Assembly (NCBI RefSeq): GCF_001949145.1
Contig: NW_019091660.1
Coordinates: forward strand, 7,502-26,195
Reading direction: 5' to 3'
DNA length: 18,694 bases
Source of the DNA: Acanthaster planci
Taxonomy: Eukaryota > Echinodermata > Asteroidea > Valvatida > Acanthasteridae
Part shown: positions 1 to 9,798 of the stretch, piece after piece
Layout of the letters: every line of letters starts with the position of its first letter
Numbering within the stretch: the first letter of the stretch is position 1
Position numbers and translations under genes: made by a program
Notes under the pieces: model-generated
The model's input: only the letters and a program-made list of their open reading frames with translations
The model's database searches: none
What the model was told of the DNA's origin: nothing

Positions 1-440
1 TTTTGGGGGGGGGGTGGTGTTAAGTAACAATAGTATGGAATGTGTATAAGGATTGGACTTGTTTGGGGGTACCCCTCGGTCTCATTTCTGTGATATGGAA
101 GAAATCAATTAACCAGAAGTAAAAAAGAAAAATCACCCTCTCCACATAAAAAACCCTTAGTGTGAAATAGCACAGTGTCCGTAATACCCTTTTTTGCAGA
201 GCGTATTACATATTTGGTATGAAGATTATCTTTTAGTCTTATATTCTACCTTGTAAATATCAATTACTATTTCGAAAGAAAATAAGCGTAACTATTTAAT
301 CTATTCCATTCAGGGTTAAACCTCTAACAAAATCGTTGTACATCGTAACCTCTTGCGTTCATTATTAAAAGAGTGAGCCACTTGTTTATTTTTATATCTA
401 TTTATAACCTGTACGTTATTACCTATTCAAATACATCTTC
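1..440. other. Gene-free AT-rich stretch
   Basis: It opens with a T run followed by a G run and then AT-rich sequence. No exon with convincing splice sites, no RNA gene and no repeat was recognised. If the duplication described at 451-1830 and 5864-8985 also includes upstream sequence, this stretch would correspond to the 3' end of the gene at 3602-5733, but only very weak similarity is visible. Confidence 0.4.
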
Positions 441-450
441 AAAAACCTGT

Positions 451-1830
451 ACGTGGTAGATTCTTGCCAGTTGCAATAACAATAAAAATTTCGTTTGGAT
501 GTGACATCATGTATTGTCTCCGGATTTTTCTGTTCCTATTATCTGCATTAGCAACCTTGTTCCTAGGAACCAATAGGTGTCCCAACAGCTACTTGCCTAT
601 ATTTCTTCCTGCGGACGAGGTTCGAACCAGGACGGTGACTGCTATCTTTATTAAACTGATACTCCATTAGCCCTTGGCCAAAACGGCTGTCAGTAATATG
701 GACTTCTCGGTGTTATGGTCAAATAACACAAATACCCACTTCTTAAATCTAAGAGCTTAGGAAGATAACATTTTTTATTTTGTGAATTTTGTGAAAACAA
801 AGGCATCACTTTGTTATTTTGCCAGGCTATTATGCAGCATGACAAGTCCTTAGCTTCAATCCAAGGAGTTTACTTCTATGGTTCTAAAAGCTGCATCAAA
901 AGACAAAAGTAGCAATTGTCATGTGAACAGAGATAACGGCGACAAAGTGAAACAGGTCTACTTTTTGAACTTTGTCATTGTGCAAAATAGCTATTGCAAT
1001 CAGCTGGACATGATGCAGTAAGGTGTAAAGGAAACGTGCAAAATACTCATTTGTTTTGGCCTAGGGTTAGTTATATCTGTACAATACACGTAAAACGTTA
1101 ACAACTAGCCCTAACCTCTCTGTGAATGTAACGTTTATTTGGAAAGAGAGTTGAATGGAAGTGTGAGTGGAGAATATGTGTACACAATTTCCTGTTATCC
1201 AAATAATTTATTATTTTCAACGTACCTTTTGATTTTTTCTGATTGATACATTTATGCAAGTTTTCATGTAAAATTTCAAAGGTATCCCTCTATGCGGGGC
1301 CTTACGTGTAAGTGCATCGTTACACAGCATTGGTGCCTATACGGAACAATATACGGGACAATAGAGCCCATAGGCACGATGCCTCCTTAACTATTGAAAT
1401 TGACCCTGACCATGACTGTTAACGAAGTTGATAGTAGCAACACAACAGGTAGGTAATGGCACCCCAAACCGGATAAAAGTTTATAATTACCCATACCTCT
1501 ATACCAACTCAGCCCACTTAATGGAAGAATCTACCAGAACATGGCATAATTATGTGACCTGGTATCTCGACTTCCTCTGCAAAGCTTAACGTGATAAATG
1601 TATGGAATCATTCGCTGGTCACTCAGAGCCGAACAGGACGCTGAGAAGAGCTGATGGCTTTGCACTGTGATTGGCTAAATTGTGCAGGACCTGTGACCTC
1701 GAGGTGTTCACTTACTGTTAAAAATAACTTTTGAAACTGAAAATATGGACTACACATGGACGATTGACTGTTCAGACAGCTTGCAAAGAACGACTTCCAC
1801 TGAAAAATCGAGTGAAATATCTAGATGTTC
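451..1830. repeat. Diverged duplicated block, copy 1
   Basis: This block shares a colinear series of similar segments with 5864-8985: 451-536 with 5864-5944, 781-1120 with 6975-7291, 1096-1125 with 7564-7592, 1306-1630 with 8393-8670, and 1734-1790 with 8876-8940. Shared strings include GTGGTAGA followed by TGCCAGTTGCAATAA, then GCAGCATGACA, GTAAAACNTT and GCAACACAAC. Order and orientation are the same, so it is a direct duplication, with copy 2 expanded by insertions. The segments look roughly 70-80% identical by eye, with many indels and no conserved reading frame. It could be a duplicated host region or two copies of one long repeat family. Confidence 0.7.
619..680 (-). repeat. Possible tRNA-derived SINE head
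   Basis: On the minus strand, TGGCCAAGGG (671-680) fits a pol III A box and GGTTCGAACC (619-628) fits a B box. They are about 52 bases apart, as in class II tRNAs such as Ser or Leu. The T-arm stem does not pair well, so this is not an intact tRNA gene. A decayed tRNA-derived SINE is the most natural reading. The B box is self-complementary, so strand rests on the A box alone. A chance match is possible. Confidence 0.25.
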
Positions 1831-1839
1831 ATTCACCTT

Positions 1840-3590
1840 CTCGGTAGCAGTAGCAGAACGCAGTAGTTTCATTAGAACATAATGAAAATGAAGGGTGCAA
1901 AATAAACTTGACTTCTTATCGTCCAAAATGCAAATATTCTTATTTTATTACATCATGCTGGAAAAACCTGATTTGAAACTGGACTGTGGCGGGAGTTACG
2001 TCAAATGAGAGTAAAGTCCCACACCTCGACAAGGGAAACTTCCACGAGGCGTGTAAACTTATCTTGTTGTAAACCCTTTTGAGCAGTCGCGCCCACAAAA
2101 AACCACCGTTACTCCATGTGGTTATTTTTGTTCCCAGGGAGTTCCCGGTCATGCTTGAGCCCGTGCGACTGTTTGATGGTAGCTAATACATATTTAAGTT
2201 CCCTTTCTAACTACTTTTCATTATGGTGCTGTGCAAATATATTTGTAGCTACCCTCCCAAAATAACTCCAAGCAGCGAGGTGGATGTGTTTACTCTGCAT
2301 TCATTGGGCTCTGGCCAATGGGAGTCGACAGGCTTGTGGTGTATGGCTGGGGTGAGGATTAATTGAAATCTTTGCCAAATTGGCCCACTGAAAAACAGTT
2401 ATGACCATATTTAGTGATATTTGACGATCTCTATCACTGCGCCGTTGATACCAGGGGTGTAACCTCTTAAATTACACAAGAAACGCAAGTGTGAACACAC
2501 TGATGAAAAACTTGGCCCGTGGAAACAGCTCTCTCCAGAAGTTGAACTTGAACTGTTTATTCGCTACCCTTAATGATGGCAGCCCATTCCAAGTCCCAAG
2601 TCAGCAGTTCGCTACAATGGATAGAGAAAATAGAAGTACACCTGATGTAGCAATACATGTACATAAACCTTAGTCAAAATCCATTATGATGAAATAAAGA
2701 AACGGTTGACTACACATCCCTATGGATAAATTTACCCTTACTATGTGCCCCCGTTAACTGTCTTACTGTGTAAATGCCAAATGACCTCGTGACTTATGAT
2801 ATAAGTACATGTACGTGTAAATCCGAGCAGTAGGGTAATCCATGAACCCAGTAATAACGGCCCTTCATAATTTACTAGCGTTACAACGTCCCATTATTCC
2901 TCCCAAATTAACCCTTATTCCCCAGATGACCCTTAAGCTTATTCTAATATCCCTTTATGACACATAATATGGGAGAATTCCTTTGTCTTACCAACTGTTG
3001 CATTCCTGGGGGTTTACTTAATGAAAGGAAAGATGTCGCGCATGTTCGTAGTGGATCATCGAGTGGAAGAAGCGAACGGTGCATTTCACTAATCACCCGA
3101 AAGAGGGCGCTATAACAGTTTTACGCCGCTACAAGGGGTAATTAATAAAATTGCGTGCATCAGAAATTCCCCACTATGTGAATTTTATTTTTGCTAGCAA
3201 CACACACACCAGGAATGTTTAAGGAAACGTCGTGATTTTACATTGTTTGACTGTATTTCTATGGACACTGCATGTGGAAAACAACCGTATACTCCAGCAC
3301 ACAGTCCTGATATAGGCCTGTATTGATATTCATATTTACAAGAATTTTTGTCGTTGTCTATATTTAGCCCTGAAAATCCCCGCATTTCTTTGGGAAAAGA
3401 ACTTGCAATCAGAATGATAGATTGGATTGTATATATTTAGAAGATTGGAATACCATTTTATTTAATTTCACACACTGAATTTAGAGCTTCATACAATTTT
3501 CATTCATATCAAAACGTGACGTTAACCGCGTTTTTTGGCTCGTAACGTAATCAGTCTACAAGATGGTACACTAGCTCTGTCCTTTGGCCT
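1840..3590. other. Gene-free interval
   Basis: No supported gene. It contains an inverted CCAAT pair (CATTGG at 2302-2307 and CCAATG at 2315-2320). It also contains a short open frame at about 2465-2570 that lacks splice support, and the string GAGGGCGCTAT near 3113. No LTR, TIR or coding domain was recognised. Confidence 0.4.
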
Positions 3591-3601
3591 TTTTGTCGAC
3601 G

Positions 3602-5733
3602 ATGTTTGTTCTTGTCTTGAGCAACGGTAGGTATTTATTTTCTGTCGACAAAATGCTCTCTTTCGTGTGCTTAGTAACAAACCAAACCAAGCAAATATTA
3701 TTTGTCCGTGATATTGCAGCACAATGTGATTCCGACTACTGCAGTTTTTCAGCAGTCAGAGGAAGATGCATTGCATCGTCACAGTGGCATAAGGGTGAGT
3801 TGGTCTCTGCCCAAGAACAGAAATCATCATGCACGAAATGAAATCAATTTTTATTATTTAATTACATTTCCCCAACTTTGAAACGAAGATTTTACTCTAC
3901 GCACTAAACTTGATATGGTCAGACCGTAGCCGAGTCTCATTGAAATTACGAAACTGAATTATTTTGCTTTGCCCCTTGTTTGCGGGGGATAAGTTTGTGC
4001 TCAATGAATTTGAAATTTTATTTTTTATCTTTTTAGCGTGGTTTAAAACTGCAACATCAATTTTTGTTTTTTTACCACATAGACAAACCCTGCAGGAATT
4101 CGAGAATTCACCAACTTGTCGGGGAATGTTTGCGAACATACAATTGTAAGTTACATGTATCAGCTTCCTCTTTTTGGATCCCTTCTGCACAGTGGTGTAT
4201 GTAACCGAATTTGTATGGTAGCAGAACAAAGATTCACTCTGATTTTTTTCACTGTGCTTTTCAATAGGCACAAGAAGGCAAACAACATTAGACCAACAGG
4301 AGATGTCTACATTCAAGTTGTTCAATAGACAAACCAAAGTAATTGTTTTTTGTCATTTCAACCAGAGTTGTAATGACTCGAGTAGTGACTCGACTCGAGT
4401 CCTATTCGTAAGCTCCTAAACTCGACTCAAGTCCCAACGAGTAAGTGATTCGACTCGAGTCCTTTAACAAAAGATCTGACTCAGTAAAAGTTAATAAAAG
4501 ACTGGTGTCCAAAAATAAAACCAACCGTCTTTGCGAACAAAAAATATTTGCAATGACTTCCAGTGCTGGTTTAAAATGGGTAAGATTGTGGTGTTACAAA
4601 TGGAGAAAGTCAGAGGTAAATTGATGGGAAAATGATGACTTTCTCTCTAGTTTTTTTTTATTTAGCGTATTGTGTTGAAAAATCGATGATACGAGTTGAC
4701 GCAAGCTAAATACTTGACTCAACTCGTCTGGAAATATGTGCTAAATGACTCAACTTGATTAGAGACACCATATTACAGTGACTCGACTCGATTAGAGACA
4801 CCACATTACAGTGACTCGACTCGACTTTTGTAGCACCAAATTAAAATAAACAAATAAATAAAAAAGAACAGAATCATCCAATAAACAAAAGTCGTTGTTC
4901 AATAGGGATGGTCTGCAAATATTGCGGTATTATATTAGGGCATGTGGTTTATATACTCGTCAGATACGACACCAGCTGAAAATGACAGTAATAGTACTGG
5001 TTATGAGAAAGTAGCGAAGAAGTGAACATAGGCTTGTCTGTCTTAGTATTAAGACTTGCCTTTTTTTACCGCAGAAGGAAGCTCTGAAACTTTTTTGTGT
5101 AAACATTTTTGGTTGATATTATTCACAGGATGTAGATGACGTCATCGATCAGTTGAATGTCTTCCCTAGCTCAAAAGGTCCATCGGGTAATGTGTATCAG
5201 AAGCTGACACAAGCATGGAAGGAACGGATGTTTAAGGTGAATTGACAACTTTTATCACAATTCTTCTCTTCATTATTCACAGCGTAAGGGGAAACTTTAC
5301 GATATAATTAACGATATTATTCTTTCACGTCACATGTGTGGTGTCAGCGAAAGTCCAAAAGACACTTCGTTTCTTATTTGTTCACGACTTATTAATCTGG
5401 TCGAATTATCATTCGTCTCAGACATGAATGATGTTCAAACTTTTCCAGGAAACCATCATTTTTGTAAGTACTCTTTGCAATTGGGGTAACTCAATGTTGC
5501 CTTTTGGAATTGCTTTTCATGAACGATCCAATTTTTTATTGCCTTTTCAACAGTTCCTGGAAAAAAGCGGCAGCCAATATGGAAATACGGAGGAAATAAG
5601 AAACACTTTACATAATGCTGACGGTACGACGGAAATCCAAAGGCATTACTGTTGGAATCGTACAAGGCTTAAACTAGTTCAACTGTTTATTTATTTGAGC
5701 TTTTTAAACTATTTATTATTCTCTCATAAATAA
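3602..5733 (+). CDS. Unrecognised multi-exon gene (tentative model)
   Basis: I do not recognise this protein. Proposed exons: 3602-3626 (ATG, donor GTAGGT), 3753-3794 (acceptor TTTTTCAG, donor GTGAGT), 4083-4145 (T-rich tract then CATAG, donor GTAAGT), 4268-4338 (acceptor TTTTCAATAG, donor GTAATT), 5129-5236 (acceptor TTCACAG, donor GTGAAT), a possible 15-nt microexon 5449-5463 (TTTTCCAG, GTAAGT) and a last exon 5554-5733 (TTTTCAACAG, stop TAA). Phases agree throughout (1, 1, 1, 0, 0, 0), giving a product of about 170 residues with no transposon or standard domain visible to me. Segments include IHQLVGECLRTYN, STFKLFNRQTK and VYQKLTQAWKERMFK, followed by a hydrophobic C-terminus. The short N-terminal exons are the weakest part. 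Other frames through 3753-4328 are also open, one ending at a TAG at 4326, so the true frame is not settled. A copy of the 451-1830 block starts about 130 bases downstream. Confidence 0.38.
4366..4830. repeat. GACTCG-rich repeat with 33-bp tandem units
   Basis: GACTCGACTCGAGTC occurs at 4387-4401, with variants at about 4418, 4447 and 4735. Near the right edge a 33-base unit starting GATTAGAGACACC is present twice in tandem (4757-4789 and 4790-4822) with one difference (CATATTAC versus CACATTAC). The left edge reads CAGAGTTGTAATGACTCG, which resembles a hAT-type terminus (starts with CAG), but no matching right terminus was found. It lies in the presumed intron 4339-5128. It is probably a decayed non-autonomous DNA transposon or a local satellite. 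Confidence 0.5.
5129..5236 (+). CDS. Best-supported exon of the 3.6-5.7 kb gene
   Basis: This is 108 bases, exactly 36 codons, open in the phase-0 frame, between a pyrimidine-containing acceptor (TTATTCACAG) and a GTGAAT donor. The translation is hydrophilic and of mixed composition, unlike the low-complexity products of the surrounding AT-rich DNA: it starts DVDDVIDQLNVFPSS and ends QAWKERMFK. It contains the palindrome GATGACGTCATC, which is probably incidental. The upstream exon 4268-4338 ends in phase 0 and the downstream exons start in phase 0, so the frames join. No family was recognised. Confidence 0.5.
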
Positions 5734-5734
5734 A
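5729..5734 (+). promoter_or_regulatory. Candidate polyadenylation signal
   Basis: AATAAA overlaps the TAA stop of the last proposed exon (5731-5733). A T-rich and TG-rich stretch follows within 40 bases (AGTGCCTGCTGTATTTTTAT), as expected downstream of a cleavage site. A signal overlapping the stop would leave almost no 3' UTR, so a later AATAAA at about 5884 could be the one used. Confidence 0.3.
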
Positions 5735-5863
5735 AGTTTAAATTAATGTAAAGTGCCTGCTGTATTTTTATTCATATGAAACTCATCTAAGTTTTCGAAA
5801 CTTCTCCGTATTCGATGTATTTTATGTCATATTTCTTATAACTCATTGTGAAGATTATTTTGT

Positions 5864-8800
5864 GGTAGAGTTTTGCCAGTTGCAATAAAAATAAACATTT
5901 CGTCTTTTGGTGAGACACAATGTATTTTTGTCTGGTTTTTCTGTTCATTTTTACTTTCAAGTGTCCTGAGGGGCAGACCCTTTGCACCTTATTTTATTAC
6001 ATTTCACACCAGCATAATTATTAAAAGAAAGAATTGTATAAATACTACAACACATGTAGATCTTGAAACGCACAACAATAAAAGAAAAACAAAATAATTA
6101 TTCATAAATAAGGCAGATAGTCTCCTTATTCAACAATGTGCAACTTGACCGTGTATGAACATTTGATAATTCCCGCGGGAAAGTATAATGCTCACTGCGT
6201 AAATCATGCCCTGGCACATGGATACGAGACACCTTTATCGATTCTAATTGGTCAAGAGTCTGTGTGTATGCGGTTCGCCACGCACACACCAAGTTCATAT
6301 AAGAATATTCTTTTGGACAACTTGCACACGGAATATACCATAATTTGGATTGGGGTGTTCGGGAAATATCCGTTCTCACTAACGTTCAACGGCTCAGGAG
6401 AATGAACACAAAACACACGTTTATGACCGGCCAAGCACTTTATTCCCTTATTAAAAGGCTATGCCATAGACATAAATTTGGAACAACTGAGTGTCAAACA
6501 CGTCAACCAGGCAATCCTACCAAAGGAATAACTAGGCCCACCGATATACCAGGCTGATCCTGCCCTTAATTAAAAAGTAGGGGAGGGGCAACTGTAAAAG
6601 AACGTTCGAAAGCAAAGACCACTTAAACATGACAGAGGTGACAATAGCAACACGACACCCAACTGCAAACATATAATTGTACACATATCCCACGAGTGTC
6701 ACCCTTTGTCAGCTAATCAATCTTTCTCTTGTGGCGTTGTTCAGGCTACAATGTCAGTAGTCCGTGTACTAATAACACGTCACTTCGTTGACTGAGAATA
6801 TAGCCTGGTTTCTTTATCGACATAAGGAGACGCAGAGAGCATAGCTAATCAGTCTCTGATTCGCAATCACCGCGACGTTTCGACTTTGCCAACTCTGCGT
6901 TGACACGCTAAAGCAGAACTATGCATGCTGGCATGGAGTACAACGATGTCTCTCTTGTTTGTTACCACTAAATTCCATACTTCGTGAAAAAAAAGTGAAA
7001 AGGGAGGCATGACTTCGTTGTTTCGCAAGGCTGTCAAGCAGCATGACATGATCTGAGTTTAATTCTGAAAAGTGTACCTGCATGGTCCTGGAGTTGCACT
7101 GAAAGAAACAAGTTACAATTGTCATCTAAACAGAGATAAAAGCCACAAAATGAAACAGCTCTACTCTTTGCATTTTGTCAGCGTGCGAAATATTTTTTGA
7201 TCAGCGGAATGGAGCAGTCAGGCGTGAAGGAAAATTGTCACTGGCTTGCACCAAGAGCTAGTAGTATCTGCACAATACATGTAAAACATTTCACAATTTA
7301 CCTTGTTATTTGTTATTTGAAAAAAAAATACAATTTTTGGCGAATACGCTGGAGAAGGCATGTTCTCCCCGAGAAAGTTGAGTAATTATACAATTCAGAA
7401 ATTGCCGCGATCCCTCTTATGTACGACAGAGACATATGTTGCTTAAAAAACCTTTTTCATTCTCACACGAAGATGCAGTTTGAATTGGCAATTTTGTAAC
7501 TGGGTTAAATCTTCCTGGAATGTTTTATCTTTCAGAAAAACAGCGAGGTAGCAACTTGCCCCTTTAACAACTAGCCTCGACCCCTCTCAGCGTTGCAAGC
7601 TGGTGCCAGCAAGTACGTCATACCCTAGTGGTAGTAACAAAGTCTTTGGCAACAAAGGTACAATTCTTTGAGCGGAGTGGCTTGTAAAACTGGTTAATGT
7701 TTTTCTCCTATTTACCATGGGAACCAGTCAAGTCACAATCTCATAGATGATAGGTTATTTTTTTACTCGGAATAATATTTCCTTTAACCTGACCTAAATT
7801 GAAAATTTACATTTAGATTTTTTTTTTAAAAAATGTAATTACATTCCAGGCGAGTTTCCCCCAACCCTGCAATTTGATTTCCACTTCAAGCCCACAACCA
7901 CTGAAATACACGTATATCAAAATGTAGTTAATCGTGCAATTGGATTTTATCTTCAAATAGAAATAAATCATATTTCTAGTGTTTGTCATTGTGTCACCCT
8001 CAACCCATTCGGGGGGAGGGGCCTTGCAATACCCAAGAGGGTAAACAAATGCTTTGTTTTTGAAAAATTATCAGTTAAAGGCTACTTCTTTCTGCAAGTT
8101 CATTCTTTTTATTCCAAAAGAGTGTGAAAAGCCACACCACTAAATATTTTCCAATTTTTTCATCCACCTTTACCTAAGCTACTTGCTGGCTAGGCCTATA
8201 TCGATAACCATGCACCCTATCAAACTTCAATCAAGGGGATGCAGTCATGCATATATATTTACTACAAGCTATCAACGTTTAAACCAGAAGCCACACCAAG
8301 TGCTGACTTTGGAATGCAGAGGCCTACTAATAACTCCTGGGTTGGATGGCAGAAGTCAGCGAAACGCTCAAAATTTAGTCTATACAGGCCTTTGGCGTAA
8401 GTGGATGTATACACAGCACTGGCGCCTATATGGGACATTAGAGCCTATACGGCCCGTAGACATAGTGTCTCCTGCATCTATTAAATAATCTAATCCTGAT
8501 CAAGACTGGTAACGAGGTTGATAGTATAGCAACACAACGGGTAGGTGATGTCACCCTAACCAGAGAAAAGTTAATAATTGCCAATGCATCTGATCTATCT
8601 GCCAGAACATGGCCTAATTAACATGTAAACTGGACAGACTTTGCCAAGCTCACCGTGATTAATTTATGGAATCAAAGTTACCTTGATCCACATTTATAGT
8701 CTCACAGCTGAGCAGAGCAAAATACTTTGTTACCTATACCTTCCTTTACCTTATATTACAAAATAGTGTTTTTGAATCTCAACCTTTCATGCGTGTGTTT

Positions 8801-8985
8801 CAAACTTCTCTCACATGATACGTACAAAACCGTAAAATCAACTGCAAACTACTCATTTGAGTTTGAATGCTGTCAAACTTTCAAAAACGGAGACTACGGA
8901 CTAGACATAGATGAATGACCGTTCAGGCAGTTTAAAAAGGAATGTGTTCATTTGAAAACTCGAGGGAAATATCGATCTGCTCCTT
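5864..8985. repeat. Diverged duplicated block, copy 2 (expanded)
   Basis: This is the colinear partner of 451-1830 and is about twice as long. The extra length lies in discrete gaps: about 5950-6970, 7292-7563 and 7593-8390. Those insertions show no coding domain, LTR or clear inverted termini by eye. The short open frames across the block do not align as proteins with those of copy 1, which argues against a duplicated protein gene here. The block holds no other supported gene. Confidence 0.65.
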
Positions 8986-8989
8986 TAAA

Positions 8990-9168
8990 GAGCAGGCCCA
9001 ACGGCTGAAAATGGAAGAAATCTGGCTGTAGTCTTATTGTACTTGGAACCCATTATACCCATCTATGTCACATAAAACCGGATTCAGCAATATTTTTGGT
9101 TAAAAACTCACTTTACCATGGCTAGCTTTCGTGAAAGAAGAGTGCCGTTATCCCTTCATTTACATATT
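8990..9168. other. Intergenic stretch
   Basis: No gene supported. An ATG at 9118 opens a 66-codon frame that runs into the patch described next, but nothing in it resembles a known domain and no splice site supports it. Confidence 0.35.
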
Positions 9169-9635
9169 ATAAATACGGCTTTTGTCAACGTTGCACCACC
9201 GAAACGGTTGCCCGGCTGTTGCTTGTACACACTTTGCTGGCGCGGCCACGAAAATGCACATAATTATGGCAACGCGTGTGTCAGTTACACTGGCTCAAGC
9301 TCGCAGTCTAGTAACTGAAAGGACCGAGATATTCTCCTAAAAAACGGCTTAAAGCGAAGGACCCGACATTAAGGGACAACTCTTGAGAGGGGTATAGTAC
9401 TGATGAAGAAGTGATGAACTCGTCAGACAGCGGTTCTTCTTCAGACAATATCAGCTCACCAGACCAAGAAGAACCCGAGGACGACGAAGAATACAAAGTC
9501 CGTGGCGCTTAGCCTTACCTTCCAACCCACCGTGCCACCAGAGCGCCAACGGGATCCCGATCGGGCTGACGATGGGGCCACCGTTGGTGAACGAGGCGAA
9601 GAAGGAGACCAAGATTGTTTCATAAATACGGCTTT
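9169..9635. repeat. Patch bracketed by 14-bp direct repeat
   Basis: ATAAATACGGCTTT occurs at 9169-9182 and again, identically, at 9622-9635. The sequence between is noticeably richer in GC and CG dinucleotides than its surroundings. The arrangement could be a target-site duplication around a 440-bp insertion. A 14-bp duplication fits target-primed retroposition, although no A tail precedes the second copy. Chance cannot be excluded, since an 18.7-kb window can contain one such match at random. Confidence 0.3.
9389..9605 (+). pseudogene. Acidic coding remnant, possibly P2RX7-like N-terminus
   Basis: From about 9389 the plus strand encodes a serine- and acid-rich run (SSDSGSSSDNISSPDQEEPE, then more acidic residues and EYKVRGA) ending at a TAG at 9510-9512. 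The next codons give PYL. A one-step change of frame there continues as FQPTVPPERQRDPDRADDGA up to a TAA at 9624. Many invertebrate proteins with the intracellular P2RX7 domain begin with an acidic, serine-rich stretch followed by a PYxFxP-type motif, and this decayed reading has that order. The cysteine-rich part that would confirm the family is absent. It may equally be a remnant of another acidic protein. The TAG and the frame change make it non-functional as it stands. Confidence 0.3.
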
Positions 9636-9717
9636 AATAGTGAGTTTAGAGTGAAGAACAGATGTTTTTTATGTTGTTATTTCATTCCGAAAAAAAAGTG
9701 TCAGGCTATGCCGTGCG

Positions 9718-9798
9718 CGAATTTTTTTACCAAACGGCATTGCAATGGAGTGTGCTTTGACTGCATCTGATTGGCTGGCCGCAACCATTACTTCATCC
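9718..9798 (+). repeat. Left terminal inverted repeat (putative)
   Basis: Inverted partner of 18467-18551. It carries an inverted CCAAT box (ATTGG, 9770-9774) and TTACTTCA (9788-9795) where the right arm has the CRE-like TTACGTCA. The two arms stop matching immediately inside this point. Outward similarity fades through a CG-containing stretch near 9690-9717, so the true terminus may lie slightly further left. Confidence 0.5.

Noticed and set aside
1-14. T run then G run at the left edge considered as a G-quadruplex or telomere-like end
   Set aside because: A single G tract, no repeated tracts.
2459-2572. Open frame reading CEHTDEKLGPWKQLSPEVEL, protein-like in composition
   Set aside because: No acceptor with a pyrimidine tract, no connection to other exons and a competing open frame in the same place; too short to support.
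3897-4337. 146-codon minus-strand open frame
   Set aside because: It runs antisense across the plus-strand exons and their introns with no motif; treated as a shadow frame.
4745-4826. Tandem 33-bp units considered as a CRISPR-like array
   Set aside because: Only two adjacent copies with no spacers, in an animal-type genome; a simple tandem duplication.
5136-5147. GATGACGTCATC palindrome (CRE site)
   Set aside because: It lies inside the best-supported exon, where codon sequence explains it; no promoter context.
464-6097. Similar-looking short frames at 464-670 and 5873-6097, both starting MPVAI
   Set aside because: The DNA is duplicated there, but the translations diverge after a few residues, with frame-breaking indels. 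It is a shared non-coding block, not a gene pair.
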